Part shown: one piece after another, positions 10,542 through 19,346 of the stretch
How the letters are laid out: every line of letters begins with the position of its first letter
Position numbering within the stretch: position 1 is the first letter of the stretch
Source of the DNA: Streptomyces sp. NBC_01465
Lineage (GTDB): Bacteria; Actinomycetota; Actinomycetes; Streptomycetales; Streptomycetaceae
Direction of reading: 5' to 3'
Length of the DNA: 64,000 nucleotides
Assembly (NCBI RefSeq): GCF_036227325.1
Contig: NZ_CP109467.1
Coordinates: 1,860,001-1,924,000, forward strand
Program-made: the position numbers and the translations under genes
The notes under the pieces: model-generated
Database searches by the model: none
The model's input: the letters and a program-made list of their open reading frames with translations, nothing else
What the model was told of the DNA's origin: nothing

Positions 10542-11069
10542 ATGCAGCACGACACGCACGCCGAGCACGCGCACCACGACCACGAGGCGCACGACCACGC
10601 AGCCCACGAGCACCACGGCGCGAGCACCGGCAAGGTCACCTGGTCGACGGCCGCCCAGGCCACCCTCCACTGCCTCACGGGCTGCGCCATCGGCGAGATC
10701 CTCGGCATGGTCATCGGCACCGCGCTCGGCTGGGGCAACATGCCGACGATGATCACCGCGATCGTCCTGGCGTTCTTCTTCGGTTACGCCCTGACCCTGC
10801 GCTCGGTCACCAAGGCCGGCGTCGACTTCAGGACCGCCTTCCGGGTCGCCCTCGCCGCCGACACCCTCTCGATCGCTGTGATGGAGCTGATCGACAACGG
10901 AGTGATCGCGCTGTGGCCCGACGCCATGGACGCCACGCTCGCGGACGCCCTCTTCTGGGGCGCGCTCGCGGCGTCGCTGGTCCTCGCGTTCCTCGTCACC
11001 ACACCCGTCAACAAGTGGATGATCGGCCGCGGCAAGGGCCACGCGGTGGTCCACCAGTACCACCACTGA
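10542..11069 (+). CDS. DUF4396 membrane protein with His-rich N terminus
   Basis: This 175-residue protein probably handles a metal ion. The first 25 residues contain 11 histidines in repeated HxxH, HH and HxH patterns. A hydrophobic DUF4396 domain follows with about four membrane segments (roughly 42-60, 64-82, 96-115 and 137-157). The first begins with HCLTGC, putting Cys44 and Cys48 one helix turn apart at the membrane face. The C terminus is again His-rich (HAVVHQYHH). A GGGG-containing ribosome-binding site precedes the ATG at 10542. The CsoR-like palindrome upstream suggests copper induction. The domain has no assigned activity that I know of. Confidence 0.88.
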   Translation: MQHDTHAEHAHHDHEAHDHAAHEHHGASTGKVTWSTAAQATLHCLTGCAIGEILGMVIGTALGWGNMPTMITAIVLAFFFGYALTLRSVTKAGVDFRTAFRVALAADTLSIAVMELIDNGVIALWPDAMDATLADALFWGALAASLVLAFLVTTPVNKWMIGRGKGHAVVHQYHH

Positions 11070-11082
11070 TCACACGGCGGTC

Positions 11083-11682
11083 CTACAGCTCGGGGCCTTC
11101 GCCCGGCTCCTCCTGGTACGAGTAGCGCTGCTCGCGCCAGGGGTCGCCGAGGTTGTGGTAGCCCCGCTCCTCCCAGAAGCCCCGGCGGTCCGCCGTCATG
11201 TACTCGACGCCGCGGACCCACTTGGGCCCCTTCCACGCGTACAGATGCGGAATCACCAGGCGAAGCGGGAAGCCGTGTTCGGCGGTGAGCAGGTCACCGG
11301 CCTTGTGGGTGGCGAAGACCGTGCGCTCGGAGGTGAAGTCCTCGAGCCGCAGGTTGGCGCTGTAGCCGTACTCGGCCCAGACCATGACGTGGGTGACATC
11401 GGGCGCCGGTGGTGCCAGCTCGATGAGCGTACGGGCGAGCACGCCGCCCCATTCGGCTCCCAGCATGGAGAATTTCGTGACGCAGTGCAGATCGGCAACC
11501 ACCGTGGAGAACGGCAGGGCCGAGAACTCCTCGTGGTTCCAGCAGTGCTTGTCGCCGTCGGCGGTGGCCCCGAAGACCCGGAACTCCCAGCGCTCGGGCT
11601 TGAATTTCGGGACGGGCCCGTAGTGCGTCACCGGCCAGCCACGCTGCAGCCGTTGTCCCGGCGGAAGCTCGGACTGATCCAT
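11083..11682 (-). CDS. Sulfite-oxidase-fold molybdopterin oxidoreductase
   Basis: This 199-residue protein has the molybdopterin-binding fold of the MsrP/YuiH and sulfite oxidase family. DLHCVTKFS places the molybdenum-ligating Cys at residue 67. Other conserved stretches are RVFGATADG, GYSANLRLEDF, HGFPLRLVIPHLYAWKGPKW and the terminal FWEERGYH. There is no signal peptide or twin-arginine motif, so unlike MsrP it should act in the cytoplasm. It lacks the dimerisation domain of sulfite oxidases. The substrate is unknown. It is convergent with the DUF4396 gene and diverges from bfr. Confidence 0.88.
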   Translation of the reverse strand: MDQSELPPGQRLQRGWPVTHYGPVPKFKPERWEFRVFGATADGDKHCWNHEEFSALPFSTVVADLHCVTKFSMLGAEWGGVLARTLIELAPPAPDVTHVMVWAEYGYSANLRLEDFTSERTVFATHKAGDLLTAEHGFPLRLVIPHLYAWKGPKWVRGVEYMTADRRGFWEERGYHNLGDPWREQRYSYQEEPGEGPEL

Positions 11683-11837
11683 GCCTCCATGGTGACAGAC
11701 AGCACGGGGTGGTCATGACCAGCCACCGCGGGGATCAGGGCAACTCCGACTAAGCGTGTACTTACTGGACGCCCCTGGAGCGCGATGCGAGGATGCGCGA
11801 AACCTGCCCGGTTCACCGTTTGGAAGGAGCCTCTGCG

Positions 11838-12320
11838 ATGCAGGGCGACACCGAGGTCATCGAGTTCCTCAACGAGCAGCTGACCGCCGAACTCACCGCC
11901 ATCAACCAGTACTTCCTGCACGCGAAGATGCAGGAGAACTTCGGCTGGACGAAGCTCGCGGCGTACACCCGTTCCGAGTCGATCGACGAGATGAAGCACG
12001 CGGAGATCCTGACCGACCGGATCCTCTTCCTGGACGGTCTGCCGAACTACCAGCGGCTCTTCCACGTGCGCGTCGGCCAGACGGTCACCGAGATGTTCCA
12101 GGCGGACCGCCAGGTCGAGGTCGAGGCCATCGACCGCCTGAAGCGCGGCATCGAGGTCATGCGCGGCAAGGGTGACATCACGTCGGCCAACATCTTCGAG
12201 TCGATCCTCGCGGACGAGGAGCACCACATCGACTATCTCGACACCCAGCTGGAGCTGGTGGAGAAGCTCGGTGAGCCGCTCTACATCGCGCAGCTGATCG
12301 AGCAGCCGAGCGGGGCCTGA
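11838..12320 (+). CDS. bfr: Bacterioferritin
   Basis: Bfr forms a 24-subunit haem-containing shell that oxidises and stores iron. The 160-residue protein keeps all six ferroxidase ligands at E. coli numbering (Glu18, Glu51, His54, Glu94, Glu127, His130) and the haem ligand Met52 in the segment SIDEMKHAE. The ATG is preceded by GGAAGGAGC at 11822-11830. The gene faces bfd, whose product reduces and releases the stored iron, and the two are convergent with only seven bases between stops. I see no iron box before bfr itself. Confidence 0.97.
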   Translation: MQGDTEVIEFLNEQLTAELTAINQYFLHAKMQENFGWTKLAAYTRSESIDEMKHAEILTDRILFLDGLPNYQRLFHVRVGQTVTEMFQADRQVEVEAIDRLKRGIEVMRGKGDITSANIFESILADEEHHIDYLDTQLELVEKLGEPLYIAQLIEQPSGA

Positions 12321-12327
12321 GAAGAGG

Positions 12328-12588
12328 CTAGGCGGCTTCGGGAAGCGCGGAGAGCCCGACAGGGTCCTGTTCGGCAACCAGCGCCGGTACGCCCTGGTCG
12401 ATGAGCTCGCGCTGCGGACAGGCACCGCGGCCGAGCAGGGCCTGGATCCGTCGTACGCAGCCGCCGCAGTCGGTGCCGGCCTTGCAGGCGGAGGCTATCT
12501 GGCGCGGAGTGCAGGCACCGGCGTCCGCGTGGGCCTTGACCTGCTTCTCGGTGACGCCGAAGCACGAGCAGACGTACACGCGGTTCAC
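12328..12588 (-). CDS. bfd: Bacterioferritin-associated ferredoxin ([2Fe-2S])
   Basis: Bfd passes electrons to bacterioferritin so that stored ferric iron is released during iron starvation. The 86-residue protein has the BFD-type [2Fe-2S] ligands Cys7, Cys9 (VCSCFGVTE), Cys41 and Cys44 (TDCGGC) in about the first 50 residues. A longer C-terminal tail than E. coli Bfd (64 residues) follows, without motifs. An iron-box-like site lies 39 bases upstream of the ATG, so expression should rise when iron is scarce, opposite to storage by the convergent bfr. Confidence 0.93.
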   Translation of the reverse strand: MNRVYVCSCFGVTEKQVKAHADAGACTPRQIASACKAGTDCGGCVRRIQALLGRGACPQRELIDQGVPALVAEQDPVGLSALPEAA

Positions 12589-12626
12589 CTCCCGACGGGA
12601 TCGATAAGTAACGCCCGTCCCGATTG

Positions 12627-12645
12627 ATCGGTGAGGCTAACCTAA
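12627..12645 (-). promoter_or_regulatory. Iron box (DmdR/IdeR-type operator) of bfd
   Basis: Read on the minus strand, the 19-mer TTAGGTTAGCCTCACCGAT matches 16 of 19 positions of the actinobacterial DmdR/IdeR consensus TTAGGTTAGSCTAACCTAA. The first half is perfect and the second half degenerate. It sits 39-57 bases before the bfd ATG, where repressor binding could cover the promoter. Confidence 0.75.
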
Positions 12646-12671
12646 CCTTACCCGCCGCTCGAGGGTCGTAA

Positions 12672-12718
12672 AAGGGCCGTGGGGCACGGATCGATGTGAT
12701 CCGTGCCCCACGGCCCTT
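12672..12718 (-). terminator. Strong terminator of the DAHP synthase gene
   Basis: Two 21-base arms (12672-12692 and 12698-12718) are exactly complementary around the loop GATGT. On the minus strand the hairpin is followed by TTTT at its base. It lies 21 bases after the stop of the class II DAHP synthase gene and also insulates the bfd promoter. Confidence 0.88.
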
Positions 12719-12739
12719 CTGCGTGTGTCCCAGCTGTCT

Positions 12740-14170
<1,431 letters not shown>

Positions 14171-14202
14171 TGAAGTGATCCGAGCGATCGTTGGGGTGGA
14201 AG

Positions 14203-16182
14203 TTGAACCGTAGGCACCGCCATAACCGCACGAACAAGCTGCTGTTGTCCGCCATCGCCGCCGCCCTCGTGGCCGGTTCCACCGGTACGACAGCGTTCGC
14301 CACGCCCGACGCGTCCCTGCAGTCGCAGTTCGCGGAGGCCGCCCGGAAGTACCGCGTACCGCAGAGCGTGCTCATGGCGGTCTCGTACCGGCAGACGCTC
14401 TGGGAGACCCACGGCGGACAGCCGAGCACCACCGGTGCGTACAACGTCATGGGCCTGACCCGGGTACGGCCGCAGGACATGGAACAACCGAGCGCCGTGG
14501 AGCGGCTCGCGGGCTTCGACCGGAGCGGCGATCCGGCCGTCGTGAAGAGGTCCGGCGCCGGGCACGCGCCCGGGAGCGGCCGGGCGGACGTCGACACGGA
14601 CGATCCGCGGCTGCACACGCTGGAGCGGGCCGCCCGGCTGATCGGCGCTCCGGCGGACTCGCTGCAGAGGGACTCCGCCACGAGCATCCGGGCGGGGGCC
14701 GCCCTGCTCGCCGCGTACCAGCGGGAGGCCGGCGGCGCGCTGCCGAAGGACCCGGGCGGCTGGTACCCCGCCGTCGCCCGCTACAGCCAGTCGTCCGACG
14801 GCGCCGGCTCCCAGCTCTTCGCGTCGCGCGTCTTCGACTCGATCCGGTCCGGCGAGAGCCGGACCACCGCGGACGGCGAGCGCGTGGTCCTCCCCGCCGA
14901 CCCCTCGGTGACCCCGGTCGTGGCCGCCACCTCGTACGCGCGCACCACGGCGACCCCGAAGCCCGAGTGCCCGGCCGCCCTGCGCTGCACCTTCGTCCCG
15001 GCCGGTTACGCCGCCAACTCGGCCCCCGACGACTACGGGGACTACAACGTCGCCAACCGCCCGGCGGGCGGCGAGGACATCCGCCAGATCGTCATCCACG
15101 ACACCGAGGGCGGCTACGAGGGCTCCCTCGAACACTTCAAGAACCCGGCCGTCTACGCGTCCACCCACTATCTGATCCGCGCCTCCGACGGCCTGGTCAC
15201 CCAGATGGTGCGGACGAAGGACGAGGCCTGGCACGCGGCCAACAAGACCGTGAACATGCACTCCATCGGCATCGAGCACGAGGGCTACGCCATCAAGGCG
15301 GGCAGCTGGTACACCGAGCCGCAGTACGAGTCCTCGGCCGCCCTGGTGAAGTACCTGGCCGCCCGCTTCTCCGTCCCCCTGGACCGCGAGCACATCATCG
15401 GCCACGACGAGGTGCCCGGCGTCCTGGACGGCAGCGTCGCCTCCCAGCACTGGGACCCGGGCCCCTTCTGGGACTGGAACCACTACATGTCCCTGCTCGG
15501 CGCCCCCGTCCGGGCCACGTCCAAGGGCGGACCGCCGAAGGCGGGCCAACTGGTCCGCTACGCACCGCCGTTCACCCGCGCCAACCGCCCGAAGCTGACC
15601 AACGACGGCGCGCCGGTCGCCGCCCAGCCCGCCAACTTCGGCTACCTCTACACCGCGCCCTCGACCGGCGCGCCCGTCGTCACGGACCCGTACCTCGGCT
15701 CGCCGCTCTGGAGCGACGGCGCGAACTGGGCCGACAAGATCGTCGCCGGTGGCGCCTACGTCGTGGCCGAGTCGCGGCCCGGCTGGACCGCCGTCTGGTA
15801 CGGCGGCCACAAGGCCTGGTTCGCCAACCCCGGCGGCCGGTTCACCGTCCCCGTGAGCACGAGGTCCGTCACCGCGAAAGCGGGCGCGAAGTCGGTCCCG
15901 GTCTACGGACGCGCCTACCCGGAGAAGGCCGCGTACGCCGGCACGAAGGTCAAGGTCCAGGACAGCAACGACGCCTCGCTGACGAAGTACGCGGTCCCGG
16001 CCGGCCAGCGGTACGCCCTCGCCGGTGCGGCCGTGACCGGCGACTACTACTACGGCGGCACGGTCGACGGAAAGGGCCCCGGCTCCCGCACCCTCGTCAA
16101 GGGAAAGACCACGTTCTACCCCATCCGTTACAACCACCGGATCGCGTGGGTCCGGGTGTCCGACGTCCGGCCGGTGCGCTAG
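14203..16182 (+). CDS. Secreted N-acetylmuramoyl-L-alanine amidase
   Basis: This exported peptidoglycan hydrolase has about 659 residues. The N terminus is a signal peptide: basic LNRRHRHNRTNK, a hydrophobic core, then TTAFA before TPD. Residues 35-280 are lysozyme-like/linker sequence rich in Ala. An Amidase_2 (PGRP-type) domain follows, with zinc and catalytic positions His299 (VIHDTEGG), His397/His401 (HIIGHDEVPG) and the QHWDPGP motif (His416). The last 170 residues are repeats of an SH3-like kind (GYLYTAPSTGAPVVTDPYLG, FTVPVSTRSV). The TTG at 14203 follows GGGGTGG; a TTG at 14191 is the alternative. It would cleave the lactyl-alanine amide bond outside the cell. Confidence 0.9.
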   Translation: MNRRHRHNRTNKLLLSAIAAALVAGSTGTTAFATPDASLQSQFAEAARKYRVPQSVLMAVSYRQTLWETHGGQPSTTGAYNVMGLTRVRPQDMEQPSAVERLAGFDRSGDPAVVKRSGAGHAPGSGRADVDTDDPRLHTLERAARLIGAPADSLQRDSATSIRAGAALLAAYQREAGGALPKDPGGWYPAVARYSQSSDGAGSQLFASRVFDSIRSGESRTTADGERVVLPADPSVTPVVAATSYARTTATPKPECPAALRCTFVPAGYAANSAPDDYGDYNVANRPAGGEDIRQIVIHDTEGGYEGSLEHFKNPAVYASTHYLIRASDGLVTQMVRTKDEAWHAANKTVNMHSIGIEHEGYAIKAGSWYTEPQYESSAALVKYLAARFSVPLDREHIIGHDEVPGVLDGSVASQHWDPGPFWDWNHYMSLLGAPVRATSKGGPPKAGQLVRYAPPFTRANRPKLTNDGAPVAAQPANFGYLYTAPSTGAPVVTDPYLGSPLWSDGANWADKIVAGGAYVVAESRPGWTAVWYGGHKAWFANPGGRFTVPVSTRSVTAKAGAKSVPVYGRAYPEKAAYAGTKVKVQDSNDASLTKYAVPAGQRYALAGAAVTGDYYYGGTVDGKGPGSRTLVKGKTTFYPIRYNHRIAWVRVSDVRPVR

Positions 16183-16192
16183 GGTCGGGCCC

Positions 16193-16249
16193 ATGTTCAC
16201 GCAGACGAACCAGAACTGGTGGTGGCCCGCTCATCCGGCGGCCCACTGA
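16193..16249 (+). CDS. trpL: Trp leader peptide (TrpL) of the trpEG attenuator
   Basis: A short ORF encodes 18 residues, MFTQTNQNWWWPAHPAAH, with three consecutive TGG codons at 16217-16225. It begins ten bases after the amidase stop, with AGGGTCGGG upstream as a possible ribosome-binding site. It is followed by a terminator hairpin and then the fused anthranilate synthase gene. Ribosome stalling at the Trp codons when charged tRNA-Trp is scarce would favour antitermination. A trp attenuator with three Trp codons before a trpEG gene has been reported in Streptomyces venezuelae, as I recall. Confidence 0.9.
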   Translation: MFTQTNQNWWWPAHPAAH

Positions 16250-16270
16250 CTGCGCGTACTCAACTTCGCG

Positions 16271-16299
16271 AAGGCCGCCCGACGAGGGCGGCCTTTTCG
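16271..16299 (+). terminator. Attenuator hairpin of trpEG
   Basis: AAGGCCGCCC (16271-16280) pairs exactly with GGGCGGCCTT (16286-16295) around the loop GACGA. The right arm runs into TTTT and CGC follows. It lies 21 bases after the leader-peptide stop and 52 bases before the trpEG start. GCGGCCC at 16239-16245, inside the leader ORF, overlaps the sequence a competing antiterminator would use. Confidence 0.85.
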
Positions 16300-16351
16300 C
16301 ATTCCCGCGGGCCGTTCCTCTCCACTCCGTCACCCGGAAGGAACCGCCCCC

Positions 16352-18259
16352 ATGATCGTCCAGAAGCTCCTCGGCGCCGATTGCCCGCCCTTCGCCCTGC
16401 TGCGCCGCCGCACCCCGGGCCGCGACCACGACACCGTGGAGCTGCTGATCGGCGATGTCCACGAGGTCGAGCACCTCGCGGAGATCCCGGACCGCGCGCT
16501 CGCCCTCGTACCGTTCCGCCAGATCCGCGAGCGCGGTTTTGACGTGCGCGACGACGGGACGCCGCTGTCCGTGCTGGTCCCGCGGGAGACGTACGAACTG
16601 CCCCTCGACGAGGTGCTCGCCGAGCTGCCCGCGCACGACGTGCGGGTCGAGGGCGGCGCCTTCGACGTCGACGACGAGGAGTACGAGGGGATCGTCCGCC
16701 GGGTCGTCGAGGACGAGATCGGCCGGGGCGAGGGCGCCAACTTCGTCATCAGGCGTACGTACACCGGGGAGATCCCCGGCTTCGGCAGAGCCGATGCGCT
16801 CGCGCTCTTCCGGCGACTGCTGACCGGCGAGCAGGGCGCGTACTGGACCTTCGTCGTGCACACCGGCAATCAGAAAGGGACCGAAGGGACTTCCTTGGAA
16901 GGGCGGCGGCGGGAGACGGGAGGGCGGACGCTGGTCGGCGCCAGCCCCGAGGTGCATGTGCGGATGTCCGGCGGGACGGTCGTCATGAACCCCATCAGCG
17001 GCACCTTCCGCTACCCGCCCGAGGGGCCGACCGCCGAGGCGCTGCTGGACTTCCTGGGCGACCGCAAGGAGACCGAGGAGCTCTCCATGGTGGTCGACGA
17101 GGAGCTCAAGATGATGTGCACGGTGGGCGACATGGGCGGGGTGGTGATCGGGCCGCGGCTCAAGGAGATGTCCCATCTCGCGCACACCGAGTACGAGTTG
17201 AGGGGGCGCAGCTCGCTCGATGTGCGCGAGGTGCTGAAGGAGACGATGTTCGCGGCGACCGTCACGGGGTCGCCGGTGCAGAACGCCTGCCGGGTCATCG
17301 AGCGCCATGAAGTGGGCGGGCGCGGCTACTACGCGGGCGCGCTGGCGCTGATCGGGCGGGACGCGGGCGGCGCGCAGACCCTGGATTCGCCGATCCTCAT
17401 CCGTACCGCCGACATCTCCGCCGAGGGCCGGCTGCGCGTCCCGGTCGGGGCGACGCTCGTACGGCACTCGGACCCGGCGGGCGAGGTCGCCGAGACGCAC
17501 GCGAAGGCGGCCGGTGTGCTGGCCGCGCTGGGGGTACGGCCCGGGCGCCCCGCCGGGGAGGCGGAGCGGCCGCGGCTGGCCGACGACCCCCGGGTGCGGG
17601 CGGCGCTGGACGCCCGGCGGGCGGACCTGGCCCCGTTCTGGCTGCGGATGCAGGAGGCGGCGGCCGAGCTGACCGGGCATGCGCTGGTGGTGGACGCGGA
17701 GGACACCTTCACCTCGATGCTGGCGCATCTGCTGCGCGGCTCGGGCCTGGAGGTGACCGTACGGCGCTACGACGAGCCCGGGCTGCGGGATGCCGTGCTC
17801 GCCCACGAGGGACCCGTGGTGCTCGGTCCGGGACCGGGCGACCCGGCGGACGCGGCCGACCCCAAGATGCGTTACCTGCGGGAGCTGGCGGCCGATCTGC
17901 TCCGGGAGCACCGGGGCGGGCTGCTCGGGGTCTGCCTCGGCCATGAGCTGATCGCTGCGGAGCTGGGTCTGGAGATCGTACGGAAGGACGCGCCGCAGCA
18001 GGGTGCGCAGGAGCTGATCGACTTCTTCGGGCGGCCGGAGACGGTCGGCTTCTACAACTCCTTCACGGCGCGCTGCGACGAGCAGACCGAGGCCGAACTC
18101 GCCCTGCACCGCGTGGAGTTGAGCCGATACCCGTCGAGCGGCGACATCCACGCACTGCGCGGCCCCGGCTTCGCGGGGGTGCAGTTCCACCCGGAGTCGG
18201 TGCTGACGCTCGACGGGGCGGCGATCACGGCGACGCTGCTGGCCGGGGTGCTGGTCTAG
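16352..18259 (+). CDS. trpEG: Anthranilate synthase, fused TrpE-TrpG
   Basis: This single 635-residue chain joins a chorismate-binding TrpE domain (about 1-430) to a glutamine amidotransferase TrpG domain (about 440-635). TrpE motifs include ASPEVHVRMSGG, NPISGTFRYPP, TEELSMVVDEELKMM and GSPVQNACRVIE. The amidotransferase has VLGPGPGDP, the nucleophile Cys528 in GVCLGHE, and the His613/Glu615 dyad in FHPES. It makes anthranilate from chorismate. The architecture also occurs in PhzE-type ADIC synthases, so the exact product is an inference; the Trp leader argues for tryptophan. Residues about 173-191 are a charged insert with codons rare in this genome (AAA, ACT, TTG, GGA). GGAAGGA precedes the ATG. 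Confidence 0.93.
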   Translation: MIVQKLLGADCPPFALLRRRTPGRDHDTVELLIGDVHEVEHLAEIPDRALALVPFRQIRERGFDVRDDGTPLSVLVPRETYELPLDEVLAELPAHDVRVEGGAFDVDDEEYEGIVRRVVEDEIGRGEGANFVIRRTYTGEIPGFGRADALALFRRLLTGEQGAYWTFVVHTGNQKGTEGTSLEGRRRETGGRTLVGASPEVHVRMSGGTVVMNPISGTFRYPPEGPTAEALLDFLGDRKETEELSMVVDEELKMMCTVGDMGGVVIGPRLKEMSHLAHTEYELRGRSSLDVREVLKETMFAATVTGSPVQNACRVIERHEVGGRGYYAGALALIGRDAGGAQTLDSPILIRTADISAEGRLRVPVGATLVRHSDPAGEVAETHAKAAGVLAALGVRPGRPAGEAERPRLADDPRVRAALDARRADLAPFWLRMQEAAAELTGHALVVDAEDTFTSMLAHLLRGSGLEVTVRRYDEPGLRDAVLAHEGPVVLGPGPGDPADAADPKMRYLRELAADLLREHRGGLLGVCLGHELIAAELGLEIVRKDAPQQGAQELIDFFGRPETVGFYNSFTARCDEQTEAELALHRVELSRYPSSGDIHALRGPGFAGVQFHPESVLTLDGAAITATLLAGVLV

Positions 18260-19263
18260 GAGGCCTCGGGCGCGGCGGGGACGAGGACGTTCTCGCTGCG
18301 CCGGCCGGCCGCGAAGTCCTCGACGTTCTGGACGGTCGCGTCGATGATCTGGCCCACCGCGTCCACCGTGTAGTAGGCCTGGTGCGAGGTGACCAGGACG
18401 TTCGGGAAGGTGACGAGGCGGGCGAGGGTGTCGTCCTCGACGACCTCCAGGGACTTGTCGAGGAAGAAGAGCCCGGCCTCGGCCTCGTACACGTCGAGCC
18501 CCACCCCGGCGAAGCGGCCCTGGCGCAGCTCGTGGACCAGCGCCTCGGTGTCGACGAGTCCGCCGCGGCTGGAGTTGACCAGGATCACGTCGTCCTTCAT
18601 CGACCGCAGGGCGGCGGAGTCGATGATGTGGTGGGTCGAGGGGAGCAGCGGGACGTGCAGGCTGATCACGTCGGACTCGACGAAGAGCTGGTCCTTCTCG
18701 ACGTACCGCATGCCCAGCTCCACACAGGCCGGGTTCTCGGCGACGTCCCAGCCGAGCAGGTTCATGCCGAAGCCGTGGGCGATTCGGGTGAACGCCTCGC
18801 CGATCTTGCCGGTGCCGAGCACGCCGACCGTGCGGCCGCGCATGTCGCGGCCCATCAGCCCGTCGAGCCGGAAGTCGAAGTCACGGGTGCGGGCCGAGGC
18901 GCGGACGATACGGCGGTTGACCGCCATGGCGAGGGTCCAGGCGAATTCGGCGACCGAGTACGGCGAGTAGTACGAGACCCGGGCGACGGTGAGGCCGAGC
19001 TCCTTCGCGACGTCGAGGTCGATGTTGTTGAAGCCCGTGGAGCGCTGGGCGATCAGCTTGGTGCCGCCGGACGCCAGGATGCGCAGCACCCGGGCGTCCA
19101 GGACGCCGTTGACGCTGGAGCTGACGACCTGGTGTCCGGCGGCGAGCGGTGCGGTGTCCTCGGTGAGGAAGGTGTCCAGGCAGTGGATCGGGAAGCGGCC
19201 TTCGAAGGCCGCTTCGATCAGCGGCTTCTCATCGGCCTGCACACCGAATGCAATGATTTCCAC
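18256..19263 (-). CDS. D-2-hydroxyacid dehydrogenase, D-lactate dehydrogenase-like
   Basis: This 335-residue NAD-dependent enzyme resembles fermentative D-lactate dehydrogenase LdhA in length and sequence. It has the Rossmann loop GTGKIG (150-155), VNSSRGGLVD with catalytic Arg233, LDVYEAEAGLFF with Glu260 and TSHQAYYT with catalytic His294. The lactate-type segment YYSPYSVAEF (98-107) is present. It should reduce pyruvate to D-lactate with NADH when oxygen is short (inference from family). The start is a GTG reading VEIIAFGVQ; an upstream extension would run toward pfkA and lacks homology. It is convergent with trpEG, the stops overlapping by four bases. Confidence 0.9.
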   Translation of the reverse strand: MEIIAFGVQADEKPLIEAAFEGRFPIHCLDTFLTEDTAPLAAGHQVVSSSVNGVLDARVLRILASGGTKLIAQRSTGFNNIDLDVAKELGLTVARVSYYSPYSVAEFAWTLAMAVNRRIVRASARTRDFDFRLDGLMGRDMRGRTVGVLGTGKIGEAFTRIAHGFGMNLLGWDVAENPACVELGMRYVEKDQLFVESDVISLHVPLLPSTHHIIDSAALRSMKDDVILVNSSRGGLVDTEALVHELRQGRFAGVGLDVYEAEAGLFFLDKSLEVVEDDTLARLVTFPNVLVTSHQAYYTVDAVGQIIDATVQNVEDFAAGRRSENVLVPAAPEAS

Positions 19264-19289
19264 AGCTGACTCCCGGAACGTACGACTAT

Positions 19290-19316
19290 GGGCCGGATAT
19301 CGCGAATATACGGCCC
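19290..19316 (-). terminator. Hairpin between pfkA and the 2-hydroxyacid dehydrogenase gene
   Basis: GGGCCGGATAT (19290-19300) pairs with ATATACGGCCC (19306-19316) with one mismatch and the loop CGCGA. On the minus strand it lies 30 bases past the pfkA stop and 27 bases before the dehydrogenase start. It may end pfkA transcripts or act as an operator for the dehydrogenase. Confidence 0.45.
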
Positions 19317-19346
19317 ACAGCCCGGGCCCGCTCAGCCGGAGAACCC

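Noticed and set aside
12328..12660. CRISPR-like or mobile element repeats near the bfd and DAHP synthase genes
   Set aside because: The only repeat is the 21-bp terminator stem. No regularly spaced repeat, transposase or integrase occurs anywhere in the window.
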